DNA of 64,000 nt from positions 1-64,000 of the forward strand of contig BQKZ01001839.1 of assembly GCA_036244855.1 (NCBI GenBank), read 5' to 3'. The notes beneath the pieces were generated by a model. That model saw nothing but the letters and a program-made list of their open reading frames with translations, did no database searches and was not told where the DNA came from. Every line of letters starts with the position of its first letter. The first letter of the stretch is position 1. Of this stretch, positions 61,801 to 64,000 are shown one piece after another. Source of the stretch: Temnopleurus reevesii (lineage: Eukaryota; Echinodermata; Echinoidea; Temnopleuroida; Temnopleuridae). Both the position numbers and the translations under genes were made by a program.

Positions 61801-63977
61801 CTTCTCCCCAGGTTCCTTGGAGCTGCCTATGGAACGGCACAAGAACCAGTGGAGATCCCCTGCAAAGGCATCCCGAACATCTCCGGCAAGCAGGTCCGAT
61901 TCTGTCTCAAGAACCAGGATAAGATGCCAACGGTCGCAGAGGGCGCCCATCATGGAATTCAAGAGTGTCAGCATCAATTCCGAGGGAGGCGGTGGAACTG
62001 TACAACGATCGATGGCGATCAGTCAGTGTTTGGTCGCGTTCTTGATAGAGGTAGGTCTGCTAAATGTCCCAAAAATTTTCTAAAAATGTTTTGGAGTCGA
62101 CAACAATTCATTCTACCGGTACTTCTGCAATAATAAACAAATGTAAATGTTGTGTTCTGGAGTACAGTTTTGTAAGGTGTTTTCACCGTTTTACACTGAA
62201 TTATGCCTTAAAGACTATTTCTTTAAGCGGAAAATGTTTATTCCTGATTGGAATAAGACAAAGAATTGACGAAAATAAAATAATCTATTCCCGAAAAGCT
62301 AAGTCGAACGCCAAGCCAATGCTCTTTTGTAATGTTATTCAAATCGGAACCGGATAGTTATTGTTGTGTTCGCATTGTTCAATTCACGACAAACGGCTCT
62401 ATTGTCCATGACCGACTTTATTTGCGATAATAGTTAAAATCGTGTTTTGATTGCCCTCTAAATTCCTAGGATTGAAAATTAAATCTAAAAGATTGTCCAT
62501 TCTAATCTAAATCTCTGTATTAGACTGAAGATTTAGAAATTCAGAGACCAAACATAGATTACTTTAAAAGTGTGTTGATTATTTCATGATTTTTTTCTGG
62601 CATAGGTTCAAGGGAGACTGCCTTTGTCAATGCCATCCTAGCCGCGGGCGTGACTCACGCGGTCACCCGTGCGTGTTCACGCGGGGACTACCTTGAATGC
62701 GGCTGTGACCGAGGCCACCGCGGTCCGCCAGGCGGTCGAGATGGCATCACACCGAACGCGACGTGGCGATGGGGCGGCTGCAGCGAGGAGGTGTGGTACT
62801 CCATGGAGATGACGAAGGACTTTTTGAAGCCGACCGCAGCCAAGAGAGCAAGGACGAAGATGGACAGGCATAACACGGATGCAGGAAGAAATGTAAGAGT
62901 CTTTGAATTTTATATTGATAGGCATCAATTTGGAAGGTGATCCATTCACGCGACAGTAATGACGAAACACCCTGTCCGAACATCGAGGGCCAACCGAAAA
63001 CGATCAACGCCGGACAAGCATTTTCCTCCATATTTCTGGGTACACGGTTCGTCTTTCAAATTTCGCCAACGCTTGACACGTTGGCTATAGACCAATCCGG
63101 TGATTAATGCTGAGGGGTCAATGACATAGGAGGCAAACAAGTGACAGCGACACCGATACTTATCCCGAACTAATATTGGTGATTCCTAGCATCGTCATCC
63201 ATCTTTGACATTTGGGAATATTATCATTATCATTTTGCCAATGTACCACTCTACTGCCCCCTCGACTGACGAATTCTGAAGTTGCCCTCATCTACTTGAA
63301 TATCATTGTTATGAAAATTTGATGGACACGACAAATTTACAAATTCATCGACAAATCCCTCCCACCCCAATTTAGCAACACACAGTGACACAGTTCATAT
63401 TTCTAGACTTGATAGGGTACTGTATTTTTTTAAAAAGGAATTACCCAAATTTAATTTCTTATTTCATATTTATTGTCCTGTTTTCTTATTCTCGCAGGCC
63501 GTTCTTCACAACATGGAGCTGCGCTGCAAATGCCACGGAGTCTCAGGGAGCTGCGAGCTGAAGACATGCTGGTGGGAGATGGCGCCCTTCAGGAAACTCG
63601 GCGACTCTCTCAAGACCAAGTACGACATGGCCGCCGAAATGGCCGTCCACCGACAACGAAAAGGTCGCACCTTTGTGGAGGAACTCGAGCCTCGCTACGA
63701 CGATTTCAAGGAACCGACGTCCAACGATCTTATCTATTACGACCAGTCACCGGATTACTGCAACGTAGACCCTGACGTGGGATCATTTGGGACGCAAGGG
63801 AGGGAGTGTAACCGCACCTCGCACGGGATCGATGGCTGTGAGCTGTTGTGCTGTGGGCGCGGTCACAATACCATGACGGTCGTTAGGAGAGAACGGTGTG
63901 ACTGCGTCTTTGTTTGGTGCTGCAAAGTCGTCTGCAAAGAATGCGTGAGAGTGATCGATGTTCACACGTGTAAATAA
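9431..63977 (+). CDS. wnt3: Wnt3-class secreted signalling protein, complete, four exons
   Basis: A secreted lipid-modified ligand for Frizzled and LRP5/6 that drives beta-catenin signalling. The four coding exons join to 1080 bases, 359 residues (human WNT3 is 355). A hydrophobic signal peptide covers about 1-22, with likely cleavage before Met-Trp-Trp. The rest holds 24 cysteines, the Wnt number. [10 protein letters not shown] (210-219) is the acylation motif; Ser216 is the expected palmitoleate site added by Porcupine. [20 protein letters not shown] (73-92), KTCWW (222-226), GSFGT (295-299), [19 protein letters not shown] (307-325) and the end DVHTCK are Wnt3/3a-type rather than Wnt4, Wnt16 or WntA. 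Sequons are at Asn87, Asn155 and Asn305. The start is fixed by an upstream in-frame stop, an A at -3 and the signal peptide. Intron 1 is about 52.3 kb; introns 2 and 3 are 555 and 605 bp. Confidence 0.93.
9732..9742. promoter_or_regulatory. Palindromic TCF/LEF-like site in intron 1
   Basis: CTTTGATCAAA reads as a TCF/LEF core (CTTTGAT) on the plus strand and ATCAAA-type on the other. It lies 228 bases after the Wnt3 exon 1 donor. Such short motifs occur often by chance, so this is only a candidate for autoregulation by the Wnt pathway. Confidence 0.25.
10320..10390 (-). repeat. SINE-type 3' tail (minus strand)
   Basis: On the minus strand it reads GCGCCATGAGCG, then CCGGCGCTATATAGCC, then AT-rich ATT units, the pattern of composite marine-invertebrate SINE tails (compare 59740-59812). 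Head not seen. Confidence 0.5.
10391..12169. other. Intron sequence, nothing recognised
   Basis: AT-rich sequence, short open frames only, with no domain or repeat I can name. Confidence 0.4.
12170..12236 (+). repeat. Interspersed element tail with (GAATT)n
   Basis: GTGAAAATAAATGAATTGAA ends in about four GAATT units, a common 3' end of non-LTR retroelements. No reverse transcriptase frame lies upstream. Confidence 0.45.
12440..12600 (+). repeat. Degenerate direct duplication, period about 105 bp
   Basis: The block with ATATATTTAGAAAC at 12459 recurs at 12553, each followed by a similar CATT...AAAATATGA segment. Old tandem duplication. Confidence 0.45.
12601..13732. other. Intron sequence, nothing recognised
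   Basis: Very AT-rich with no open frame of note and no repeat I can support. Confidence 0.4.
13733..14252. mobile_element. TTAA-flanked fold-back element (piggyBac-like MITE)
   Basis: TTAA at 13733-13736 and 14249-14252 frame an element whose ends are inverted: AGCCCATGTATAGTTTTGGT on the left against ACCAAAACTGTACTTGGGCT on the right. The interior is AT-rich and non-coding. A TTAA target duplication points to piggyBac-type mobilisation; the family assignment is inference. Confidence 0.7.
14253..17197. other. Intron sequence, nothing recognised
   Basis: AT-rich; poly-T and poly-A tracts, small open frames without domains. No repeat structure I can support. Confidence 0.4.
17198..17664. mobile_element. 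hAT-like MITE, interrupted by MITE family A
   Basis: Ends GGCGGATCCAG (17198) and CTGGATCCGCC (17654-17664) are inverted and match the terminal motif common to hAT-type elements of marine animals, with C/G runs just inside. The middle (17319-17566) is a separate complete MITE A. Confidence 0.7.
17319..17566. mobile_element. MITE family A, copy 2 (nested in the hAT-like element)
   Basis: 248 bp with inverted ends: GCCGACTCACACCTTTGCGT on the left, and GGTGTGAGTCAGCCTT at the right. Long arms include AGCCTGCGTCGGCCTAGCG and its complement. Same family as 59012-59264 and the decayed 2902-3302. Confidence 0.88.
17665..19043. other. Intron sequence, nothing recognised
   Basis: No gene. The 142-codon minus-strand frame at 17615-18043 overlaps the hAT-like end and has no domain. 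A G run of about 12 precedes the gap. Confidence 0.4.
19044..19263. other. Assembly gap (220 N)
   Basis: Run of N between a poly-G tract and an A run of 26. Homopolymers on both sides probably caused the break. The true size is unknown. Confidence 0.98.
19264..21640. other. Intron sequence with a C/G-rich block, no gene
   Basis: A block of G and C runs at about 20488-20660 (CCCC runs, GGAGCCCC) resembles the interior of hAT-like MITEs but I could not find ends. Around 21446-21565 the motif CGAACCTTC(A/G)GAAT recurs. No gene recognised. Confidence 0.4.
21648..21770 (+). repeat. Dispersed repeat D, copy 1
   Basis: Shares GGCCA.TTGC.CGGAATGGTC at the start and TCTATGTTA..A..GTGGCAC at the end with 32718-32850. 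Family unknown; the two copies differ in the middle, where the other one has a 36-T run. Confidence 0.55.
22189..22605 (+). repeat. Direct repeat, two diverged copies about 300 bp apart
   Basis: 22195-22310 and 22495-22600 share GTCCGTGCACCCTGA.ATCA, TCAACTCGCTTTATT and GGTG.TGTCACACTA. The second copy runs into the fold-back at 22624. Confidence 0.6.
22624..22798. mobile_element. Fold-back element, about 175 bp
   Basis: Arms GTTGAGGACTGTGTTCC (left) and GGAACACAGAGTCCTCAAC (right) are inverted and continue inward through ATAGCACC.ATCTC. Non-coding. Confidence 0.75.
22799..24075. other. Intron sequence, nothing recognised
   Basis: Starts with an AAAT-rich simple tract (22852-22892), then unremarkable AT-rich sequence. 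Confidence 0.4.
24080..24310. repeat. Imperfect (CA)n / (CACATA)n microsatellite
   Basis: About 230 bases of ACAC, ACATA and CTCT units. The long open frame across it encodes only His-Thr-Tyr repeats and is not a gene. Confidence 0.9.
24515..24645 (+). repeat. Interspersed element 3' tail
   Basis: GAAGACTACCCCACGGAAG, then GATGGGCGAGCTGAATGTGG, then an end with (CAAAT)n units after AATAAATT. This reads as a retroelement 3' end; no coding part is present. Confidence 0.45.
24646..25715. other. Intron sequence, nothing recognised
   Basis: No gene. A 95-codon frame at 25241-25528 has no domain or homology I recognise. Confidence 0.4.
25720..25930 (+). repeat. Degenerate tandem duplication, period about 117 bp
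   Basis: GGAAATTTTAGATTATAGAT near 25739 is echoed by GAAAATTTAGATAACAGAT near 25838, each followed by ACATTT and a later TGTGTTT...GAAGCAG block. Confidence 0.45.
26203..26372. repeat. (ATT)n microsatellite
   Basis: About 170 bases of ATT, ATC and ATA units, likely grown from a retroelement tail. Confidence 0.9.
26373..27445. other. Intron sequence, nothing recognised
   Basis: AT-rich, no gene or repeat I can support. Confidence 0.4.
27447..27502. repeat. (GT)n microsatellite
   Basis: About 28 uninterrupted GT units; a possible Z-DNA former. Confidence 0.95.
28280..28735 (+). repeat. Imperfect tandem duplication, period about 258 bp
   Basis: GGTTGCCCAAATGAGGAAAA starts both copies (28291 and 28546) and TCGTCTTCCAGAT or CCGTCTTCCAGAT ends both. 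Copy 1 has AG before the block and AG|GTAAGA at 28384, like exon edges. Reading the block gives [16 protein letters not shown] in both copies, but frames break soon after. Function unknown; it may be a decayed exon or part of an unknown element. Confidence 0.65.
28866..28976. mobile_element. Short fold-back element
   Basis: TTTTTAACAGTGTTGA at the left and TCAACACTGTTAAAAG at the right are inverted, with further AT-rich pairing (ATTATGTAATATAT and its partner) inside. About 110 bp, non-coding. Confidence 0.7.
28977..29637. other. Intron sequence, nothing recognised
   Basis: No gene or repeat I can support. Confidence 0.4.
29638..29925 (-). mobile_element. tRNA-derived SINE
   Basis: Read on the minus strand from 29925: an A box TGGTGTAGTAG, then a B box GGTTCGATTCT, the internal promoter of a tRNA-derived SINE. 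A body with CGACCCAGGTGAGG and AAATGGGTACC follows, then a tail with AAGTGCGATATAAGAACG leading into AT-rich ATT units. Head, body and tail are in the right order over about 288 bp, so it is close to full length. RNA polymerase III would read it if active; mutations in the boxes suggest an old copy. Confidence 0.8.
29926..31566. other. Intron sequence, nothing recognised
   Basis: A C run of 16 lies at 30235-30250. An ATTATC-type tract near 31388-31408 may be a retroelement tail. No gene. Confidence 0.4.
31567..31983. mobile_element. Fold-back element, about 417 bp
   Basis: Left arm CACCACCAAACCCTCTTTGA (31569) and right arm with GAGGGTTTGGTGGTAC (31966-31981) are inverted. Pairing goes on through CCATTTTTAGCTGAAGA and ACCATTGCACA for about 100 bp on each side. 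Non-coding loop of about 200 bp. Confidence 0.75.
31984..32717. other. Intron sequence, nothing recognised
   Basis: No gene or repeat I can support. Confidence 0.4.
32718..32850 (+). repeat. Dispersed repeat D, copy 2, with a 36-T run
   Basis: Matches 21648-21770 at both ends (see that entry); a T run at 32752-32787 lies in the middle. Confidence 0.55.
33596..33795 (+). repeat. Near-perfect tandem duplication, two 100-bp units
   Basis: 33596-33695 and 33696-33795 match almost throughout; the clear difference is CATTATGT against CATGATGT. Recent duplication or an allelic join. Confidence 0.92.
33796..35955. other. Intron sequence, nothing recognised
   Basis: AT-rich; ATTCCGTTACC.(A/C)CAAT occurs twice (34645, 34827). 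No gene. Confidence 0.4.
35960..36480 (+). repeat. Old tandem duplication, period about 319 bp
   Basis: Blocks recur in order: AAGCACGCGATTTCAC / AGACATGCGATTGCAC, AGTCCCAT, and TTGA.ATCCT(A/G)C.AT. Strongly diverged; no coding sense seen. Confidence 0.5.
36481..39445. other. Intron sequence, nothing recognised
   Basis: Includes a G run at 38498-38508. A 106-codon frame at 37183-37503 is Phe/Leu-rich from T-rich DNA and not a credible gene. Confidence 0.4.
39450..39605 (+). repeat. Tandem duplication, period about 78 bp
   Basis: TTGTCTTGGCTGGACATAA (39460) and TTGTTTTGACTGGATATAA (39536) begin parallel blocks ending in AGTAGACCGA / AATAGGTCGA. Confidence 0.6.
39889..40010. mobile_element. 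MITE family C, copy 1
   Basis: Inner arms AAGCAACACGATTCAACACG and its complement, outer ends AAGCCCTGGTCACAT and a GGGGCTT, length 122 bp. A second copy lies at 60712-60843. Confidence 0.85.
40011..41940. other. Intron sequence, nothing recognised
   Basis: A 131-codon minus-strand frame (40847-41242) has no domain I recognise. Otherwise unremarkable. Confidence 0.4.
41943..42250 (+). repeat. Direct duplication, period about 200 bp
   Basis: GGTCATCTTAAATACTGGGA (41945) is matched by GGTCATCTAAATATAGGA (42149), followed in both by GAGCTTTTGA, GATCGATTG and GGTGGGAAATG. Non-coding. Confidence 0.7.
42251..43629. other. Intron sequence, nothing recognised
   Basis: TTTATGATAGAAAT is tandemly repeated at 42623-42655. 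No gene. Confidence 0.4.
43630..43960. mobile_element. Fold-back element, about 330 bp
   Basis: Arms of about 87 bp: left has ATGCTTATATTTTATCCTTC (43697-43716), right its complement near 43875-43895; outer parts carry GTACTTAATATTTCCATA against TATGGAAATACTAAGTAC. A loop of about 155 bp separates them. Confidence 0.8.
43961..44835. other. Intron sequence, nothing recognised
   Basis: AT-rich; C10 and A-rich tract at 44444-44466. No gene. Confidence 0.4.
44836..44880 (+). promoter_or_regulatory. Candidate core promoter (TATA plus initiator) inside intron 1
   Basis: TATATAAA at 44836-44843 is followed 35 bases later by TCAGCTC with its A at 44871, and then by a GC-rich CACCACCGCCGCTCC stretch like a 5' UTR. 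The spacing is slightly longer than usual. No coding exon was recognised downstream; the first ATG (44923) opens only 14 codons. It could start an alternative Wnt3 transcript or a non-coding RNA, or be chance. Confidence 0.3.
44881..46177. other. Intron sequence, nothing recognised
   Basis: No gene or repeat I can support. Confidence 0.4.
46178..46290 (+). repeat. T-rich minisatellite-like tract
   Basis: Units of TTCTTTGT..(T/C)CAATAC(A/T)TTTTT recur about four times. Confidence 0.6.
46291..48394. other. Intron sequence, nothing recognised
   Basis: No gene or repeat I can support. Confidence 0.4.
48395..48422. repeat. C9-T7-G12 tract
   Basis: Nine C, seven T and twelve G in a row, able to fold as a C/G hairpin or form G-structured DNA. 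Confidence 0.9.
48423..49102. other. Intron sequence, nothing recognised
   Basis: AT-rich, no gene. Confidence 0.4.
49103..49341. mobile_element. TTAA-flanked MITE, short copy
   Basis: TTAA at 49103-49106 and 49338-49341. Ends ACCAACCCCTGAAATTATCG and CGATAATTCCAGGGGTTGGT are inverted, and the arms continue through GTGCTCTCATT. The inner CTTTTGAACGGGTTGTCCGA resembles the next element (CTTTTGAATGAATTGTCGGA). Confidence 0.85.
49660..49737. repeat. (GT)n followed by (GA)n microsatellite
   Basis: About 17 GT units, then GAGAGAG-rich purine sequence. Confidence 0.9.
49829..50382. mobile_element. TTAA-flanked MITE, long copy (546-bp element)
   Basis: TTAA at 49829-49832 and 50379-50382. Ends AGGGGAACTTCACCCAGACA and TGTCTGGGTGAAGTTCCCCT are perfect inverted repeats, and arms extend about 160 bp through GAGGAGCCCATGAGGGG and its partner. 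No transposase frame. The TTAA duplication is that of piggyBac-type elements. Confidence 0.92.
50383..52240. other. Intron sequence, nothing recognised
   Basis: AAGCCAAGAGTCTTGCCCGTG at 52033 is partly repeated at 52172. No gene. Confidence 0.4.
52759..52797. repeat. (TATC)n microsatellite
   Basis: About nine TATC units after diverged CTATC sequence. Confidence 0.92.
53064..53309. mobile_element. hAT-like MITE, second copy
   Basis: Ends GGCGGATCC (53064) and GGATCCGCC (53301-53309) are inverted; long C runs (53085-53103, 53275-53285) lie just inside both ends as in the copy at 17198-17664. About 246 bp, no transposase. Confidence 0.7.
54050..54190 (+). pseudogene. Possible relic of a secretin/adhesion GPCR hormone-binding segment
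   Basis: The frame at 53951-54238 reads [15 protein letters not shown] and then ADYSNCTSQ. Spacing of Cys residues and the D(Y/L)SNCTS sequence resemble the end of the hormone-receptor motif before TM1 in class B and adhesion GPCRs. The expected Trp is absent, the following segment is a poor TM1 and no splice sites are convincing. It may be chance; no neighbouring exons were found. Confidence 0.2.
54605..54750 (+). repeat. (ATC)n tract followed by a retroelement-like tail
   Basis: CATCATC-type units at 54608-54648 precede TTGAATTTACGGAAATAAAA and (CAAA)n, as at LINE 3' ends. Confidence 0.4.
54751..57003. other. Intron sequence, nothing recognised
   Basis: A 12-bp inverted pair CTTAACCTCGA / TCGAGAGGTTAAG lies at 56749-56791. 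No gene. Confidence 0.4.
57004..57039 (+). repeat. tRNA-like relic (A box and B box)
   Basis: TGGTCGAGTGG is a good A box of the tRNA-Leu/Ser type and GGTTCAAAGCC an imperfect B box, only 14 bases later. The anticodon arm is missing, so this is not a tRNA gene but a SINE or tRNA relic. Confidence 0.4.
57040..59011. other. Intron sequence, nothing recognised
   Basis: A small hairpin CGTCTGCT / AGCAGACG at 57418-57443, and TCGTCCAAT repeated near 58300, 58345. No gene. Confidence 0.4.
59012..59264. mobile_element. MITE family A, copy 3 (most intact)
   Basis: 253 bp with inverted ends AAGGCCGACTCACACCTTTG and CAAAGGTGTGAGTCGGCCTT. Arms cover over 100 bp, including CCTGCGTCGGCCTAGCG and its complement and GACTGACGTTCGGCT against AGCGTCAGTCC. 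Non-coding. Confidence 0.92.
59738..59813 (+). repeat. SINE-type 3' tail with (ATT)n
   Basis: AAAGCGCTTTGAGCAC, then GTGCGCTATGTAAATTG, then seven ATT units. This is the usual composite SINE tail of marine invertebrates; the tRNA head is not seen upstream. Confidence 0.65.
59814..60711. other. Intron sequence, nothing recognised
   Basis: No gene or repeat I can support. Confidence 0.4.
60712..60843. mobile_element. MITE family C, copy 2
   Basis: Arms with GGAAGCAACACGATTCAACA and its complement; outer ends AGGCCCCAGTCACAT and ATGTGACCGGGGC. The loop is that of 39889-40010 in inverted orientation. Confidence 0.88.
60886..61042 (+). pseudogene. Possible non-LTR retrotransposon (RT C-terminal) fragment
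   Basis: An open frame to a TAA at 61040-61042 reads [14 protein letters not shown], then [13 protein letters not shown] Gly-rich GLGLR(T/S)(I/L) followed by a basic helix is seen after the RT domain of many LINE polyproteins. Only about 50 residues remain and no YADD box is present, so this is a relic at best. Confidence 0.3.
61328..61521. mobile_element. Fold-back element next to Wnt3 exon 2
   Basis: GGATTGAAAAGTGAATCT (61333) pairs with AGATCGACTTTTCAATCC (61492-61509); inner TAGGGACCGATC pairs with GATTGGTCCCTTA, and AAATTTTCAATCATATA with its partner. About 190 bp. Part of its left end recurs in Wnt3 intron 2 (62468-62495). Confidence 0.7.
61670..61720 (+). repeat. Dispersed 50-bp repeat, copy 2
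   Basis: GACATGCACTCGCTGTTAG and GGAATTGCCC match 4912-4962. Confidence 0.55.
61812..62050 (+). CDS. wnt3: Wnt3 exon 2
   Basis: Acceptor CCCCAG after a 40-base C/T tract; donor GTAGGT at 62051. Completes the split Trp25, encodes residues 26-104 and leaves one base of Gly105. Contains IPC, VRFC, MPTVAEG and [20 protein letters not shown], the last being the most Wnt3-like part, with the first N-glycosylation sequon. Confidence 0.95.
62468..62500 (+). repeat. Dispersed repeat fragment in Wnt3 intron 2
   Basis: CCTAGGATTGAAAATTAAAT matches the left end of the fold-back at 61328 (CCTAGGATTGAAAAGTGAAT). Confidence 0.55.
62606..62892 (+). CDS. wnt3: Wnt3 exon 3
   Basis: Acceptor GCATAG, donor GTAAGA at 62893, ending in phase 0. 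Encodes Gly105 to Asn200: [27 protein letters not shown] and [10 protein letters not shown], all in usual Wnt order. The segment before the WRWGGC block ([11 protein letters not shown]) is longer than in vertebrate Wnt3. Confidence 0.95.
62893..63497 (+). other. wnt3: Wnt3 intron 3
   Basis: 605 bp, GTAAGA to CTCGCAG, nothing recognised inside. Confidence 0.9.
63498..63977 (+). CDS. wnt3: Wnt3 exon 4 (last)
   Basis: Encodes residues 201-359 and the TAA at 63975-63977. Holds the acylation loop [10 protein letters not shown] (Ser216), KTCWW, a basic stretch HRQRKGR, and the cysteine-rich C-terminal domain with [20 protein letters not shown] and the end DVHTCK, which contacts Frizzled. Only 23 bases of 3' UTR are in the window. 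Confidence 0.96.
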   Translation, partial: AVLHNMELRCKCHGVSGSCELKTCWWEMAPFRKLGDSLKTKYDMAAEMAVHRQRKGRTFVEELEPRYDDFKEPTSNDLIYYDQSPDYCNVDPDVGSFGTQGRECNRTSHGIDGCELLCCGRGHNTMTVVRRERCDCVFVWCCKVVCKECVRVIDVHTCK

Positions 63978-64000
63978 TGCGAACACAAAAGACACAGACT

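Larger units (their letters stand above)
9505..61811 (+). other. wnt3: Wnt3 intron 1 (52.3 kb)
   Basis: Bounded by GTAAGT at 9505 and a long C/T tract plus CCCCAG at 61807-61811. No second gene with a convincing protein was found inside. It carries fold-back elements, SINE and LINE pieces, local duplications, microsatellites and a gap, listed separately. Confidence 0.8.

Noticed and set aside
61597..61811. Upstream extension of Wnt3 exon 2 as coding sequence
   Set aside because: The frame stays open to an ATG at 61597 but crosses a dispersed repeat and a pure C/T tract ending in a splice acceptor, and lacks a signal peptide.
63498..63977. Wnt4, Wnt16 or WntA assignment
   Set aside because: [18 protein letters not shown] and DVHTCK fit Wnt3/3a better; Wnt4 and Wnt16 differ at these places.

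Overview
The window is animal nuclear DNA: AT-rich, intron-rich and packed with microsatellites, fold-back (MITE-like) elements and tRNA-derived SINE pieces. It most resembles an invertebrate deuterostome, probably an echinoderm such as a sea urchin. The main clue is a complete, clear Wnt3-class gene. Wnt3 is generally held to be missing from protostomes, and the repeat style (composite SINEs ending in ATT runs, TTAA-flanked MITEs, hAT-like GGCGGATCC ends) is typical of marine invertebrates. The species call is inference.

Layout. (1) 1-1715: the 3' part of a rhodopsin-family GPCR gene on the + strand, two exons covering TM3 to the stop. A decayed copy of its last exon follows at 1922-2146, then a 182-bp direct repeat with an N at the join (2299) that looks like an allelic or assembly duplication. 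(2) 2480-8500: an intergenic stretch with two nested fold-back elements and three 181-bp fold-back elements within 570 bp. (3) 8550-9430: a CpG-rich segment that probably holds the Wnt3 promoter and 5' UTR. (4) 9431-63977: the whole Wnt3 coding region in four exons (9431-9504, 61812-62050, 62606-62892, 63498-63977), giving 359 residues with a signal peptide, 24 cysteines after it and the acylation motif. Exon 1 is only 74 coding bases and lies 52.3 kb from exon 2. It was found by matching splice phase and the Trp-Trp at the junction.

Most of the window (9505-61811) is therefore Wnt3 intron 1. No other convincing gene was seen inside it. It holds at least a dozen fold-back elements, three of them flanked by TTAA, two hAT-like MITEs (one interrupted by another MITE), SINE and LINE remnants, several local tandem duplications, microsatellites and one 220-N gap. 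Weak candidates for something more are a TATA plus initiator pair near 44.84 kb, a short segment near 54.1 kb resembling a secretin/adhesion-GPCR hormone-binding motif, and a duplicated segment with a good splice donor near 28.3 kb.

The GPCR and Wnt3 lie in the same orientation about 7.7 kb apart. Nothing in the sequence ties them functionally. I found no clearly new biological system; the strongest results are the recovery of the full Wnt3 gene structure and the layered, nested MITE architecture.
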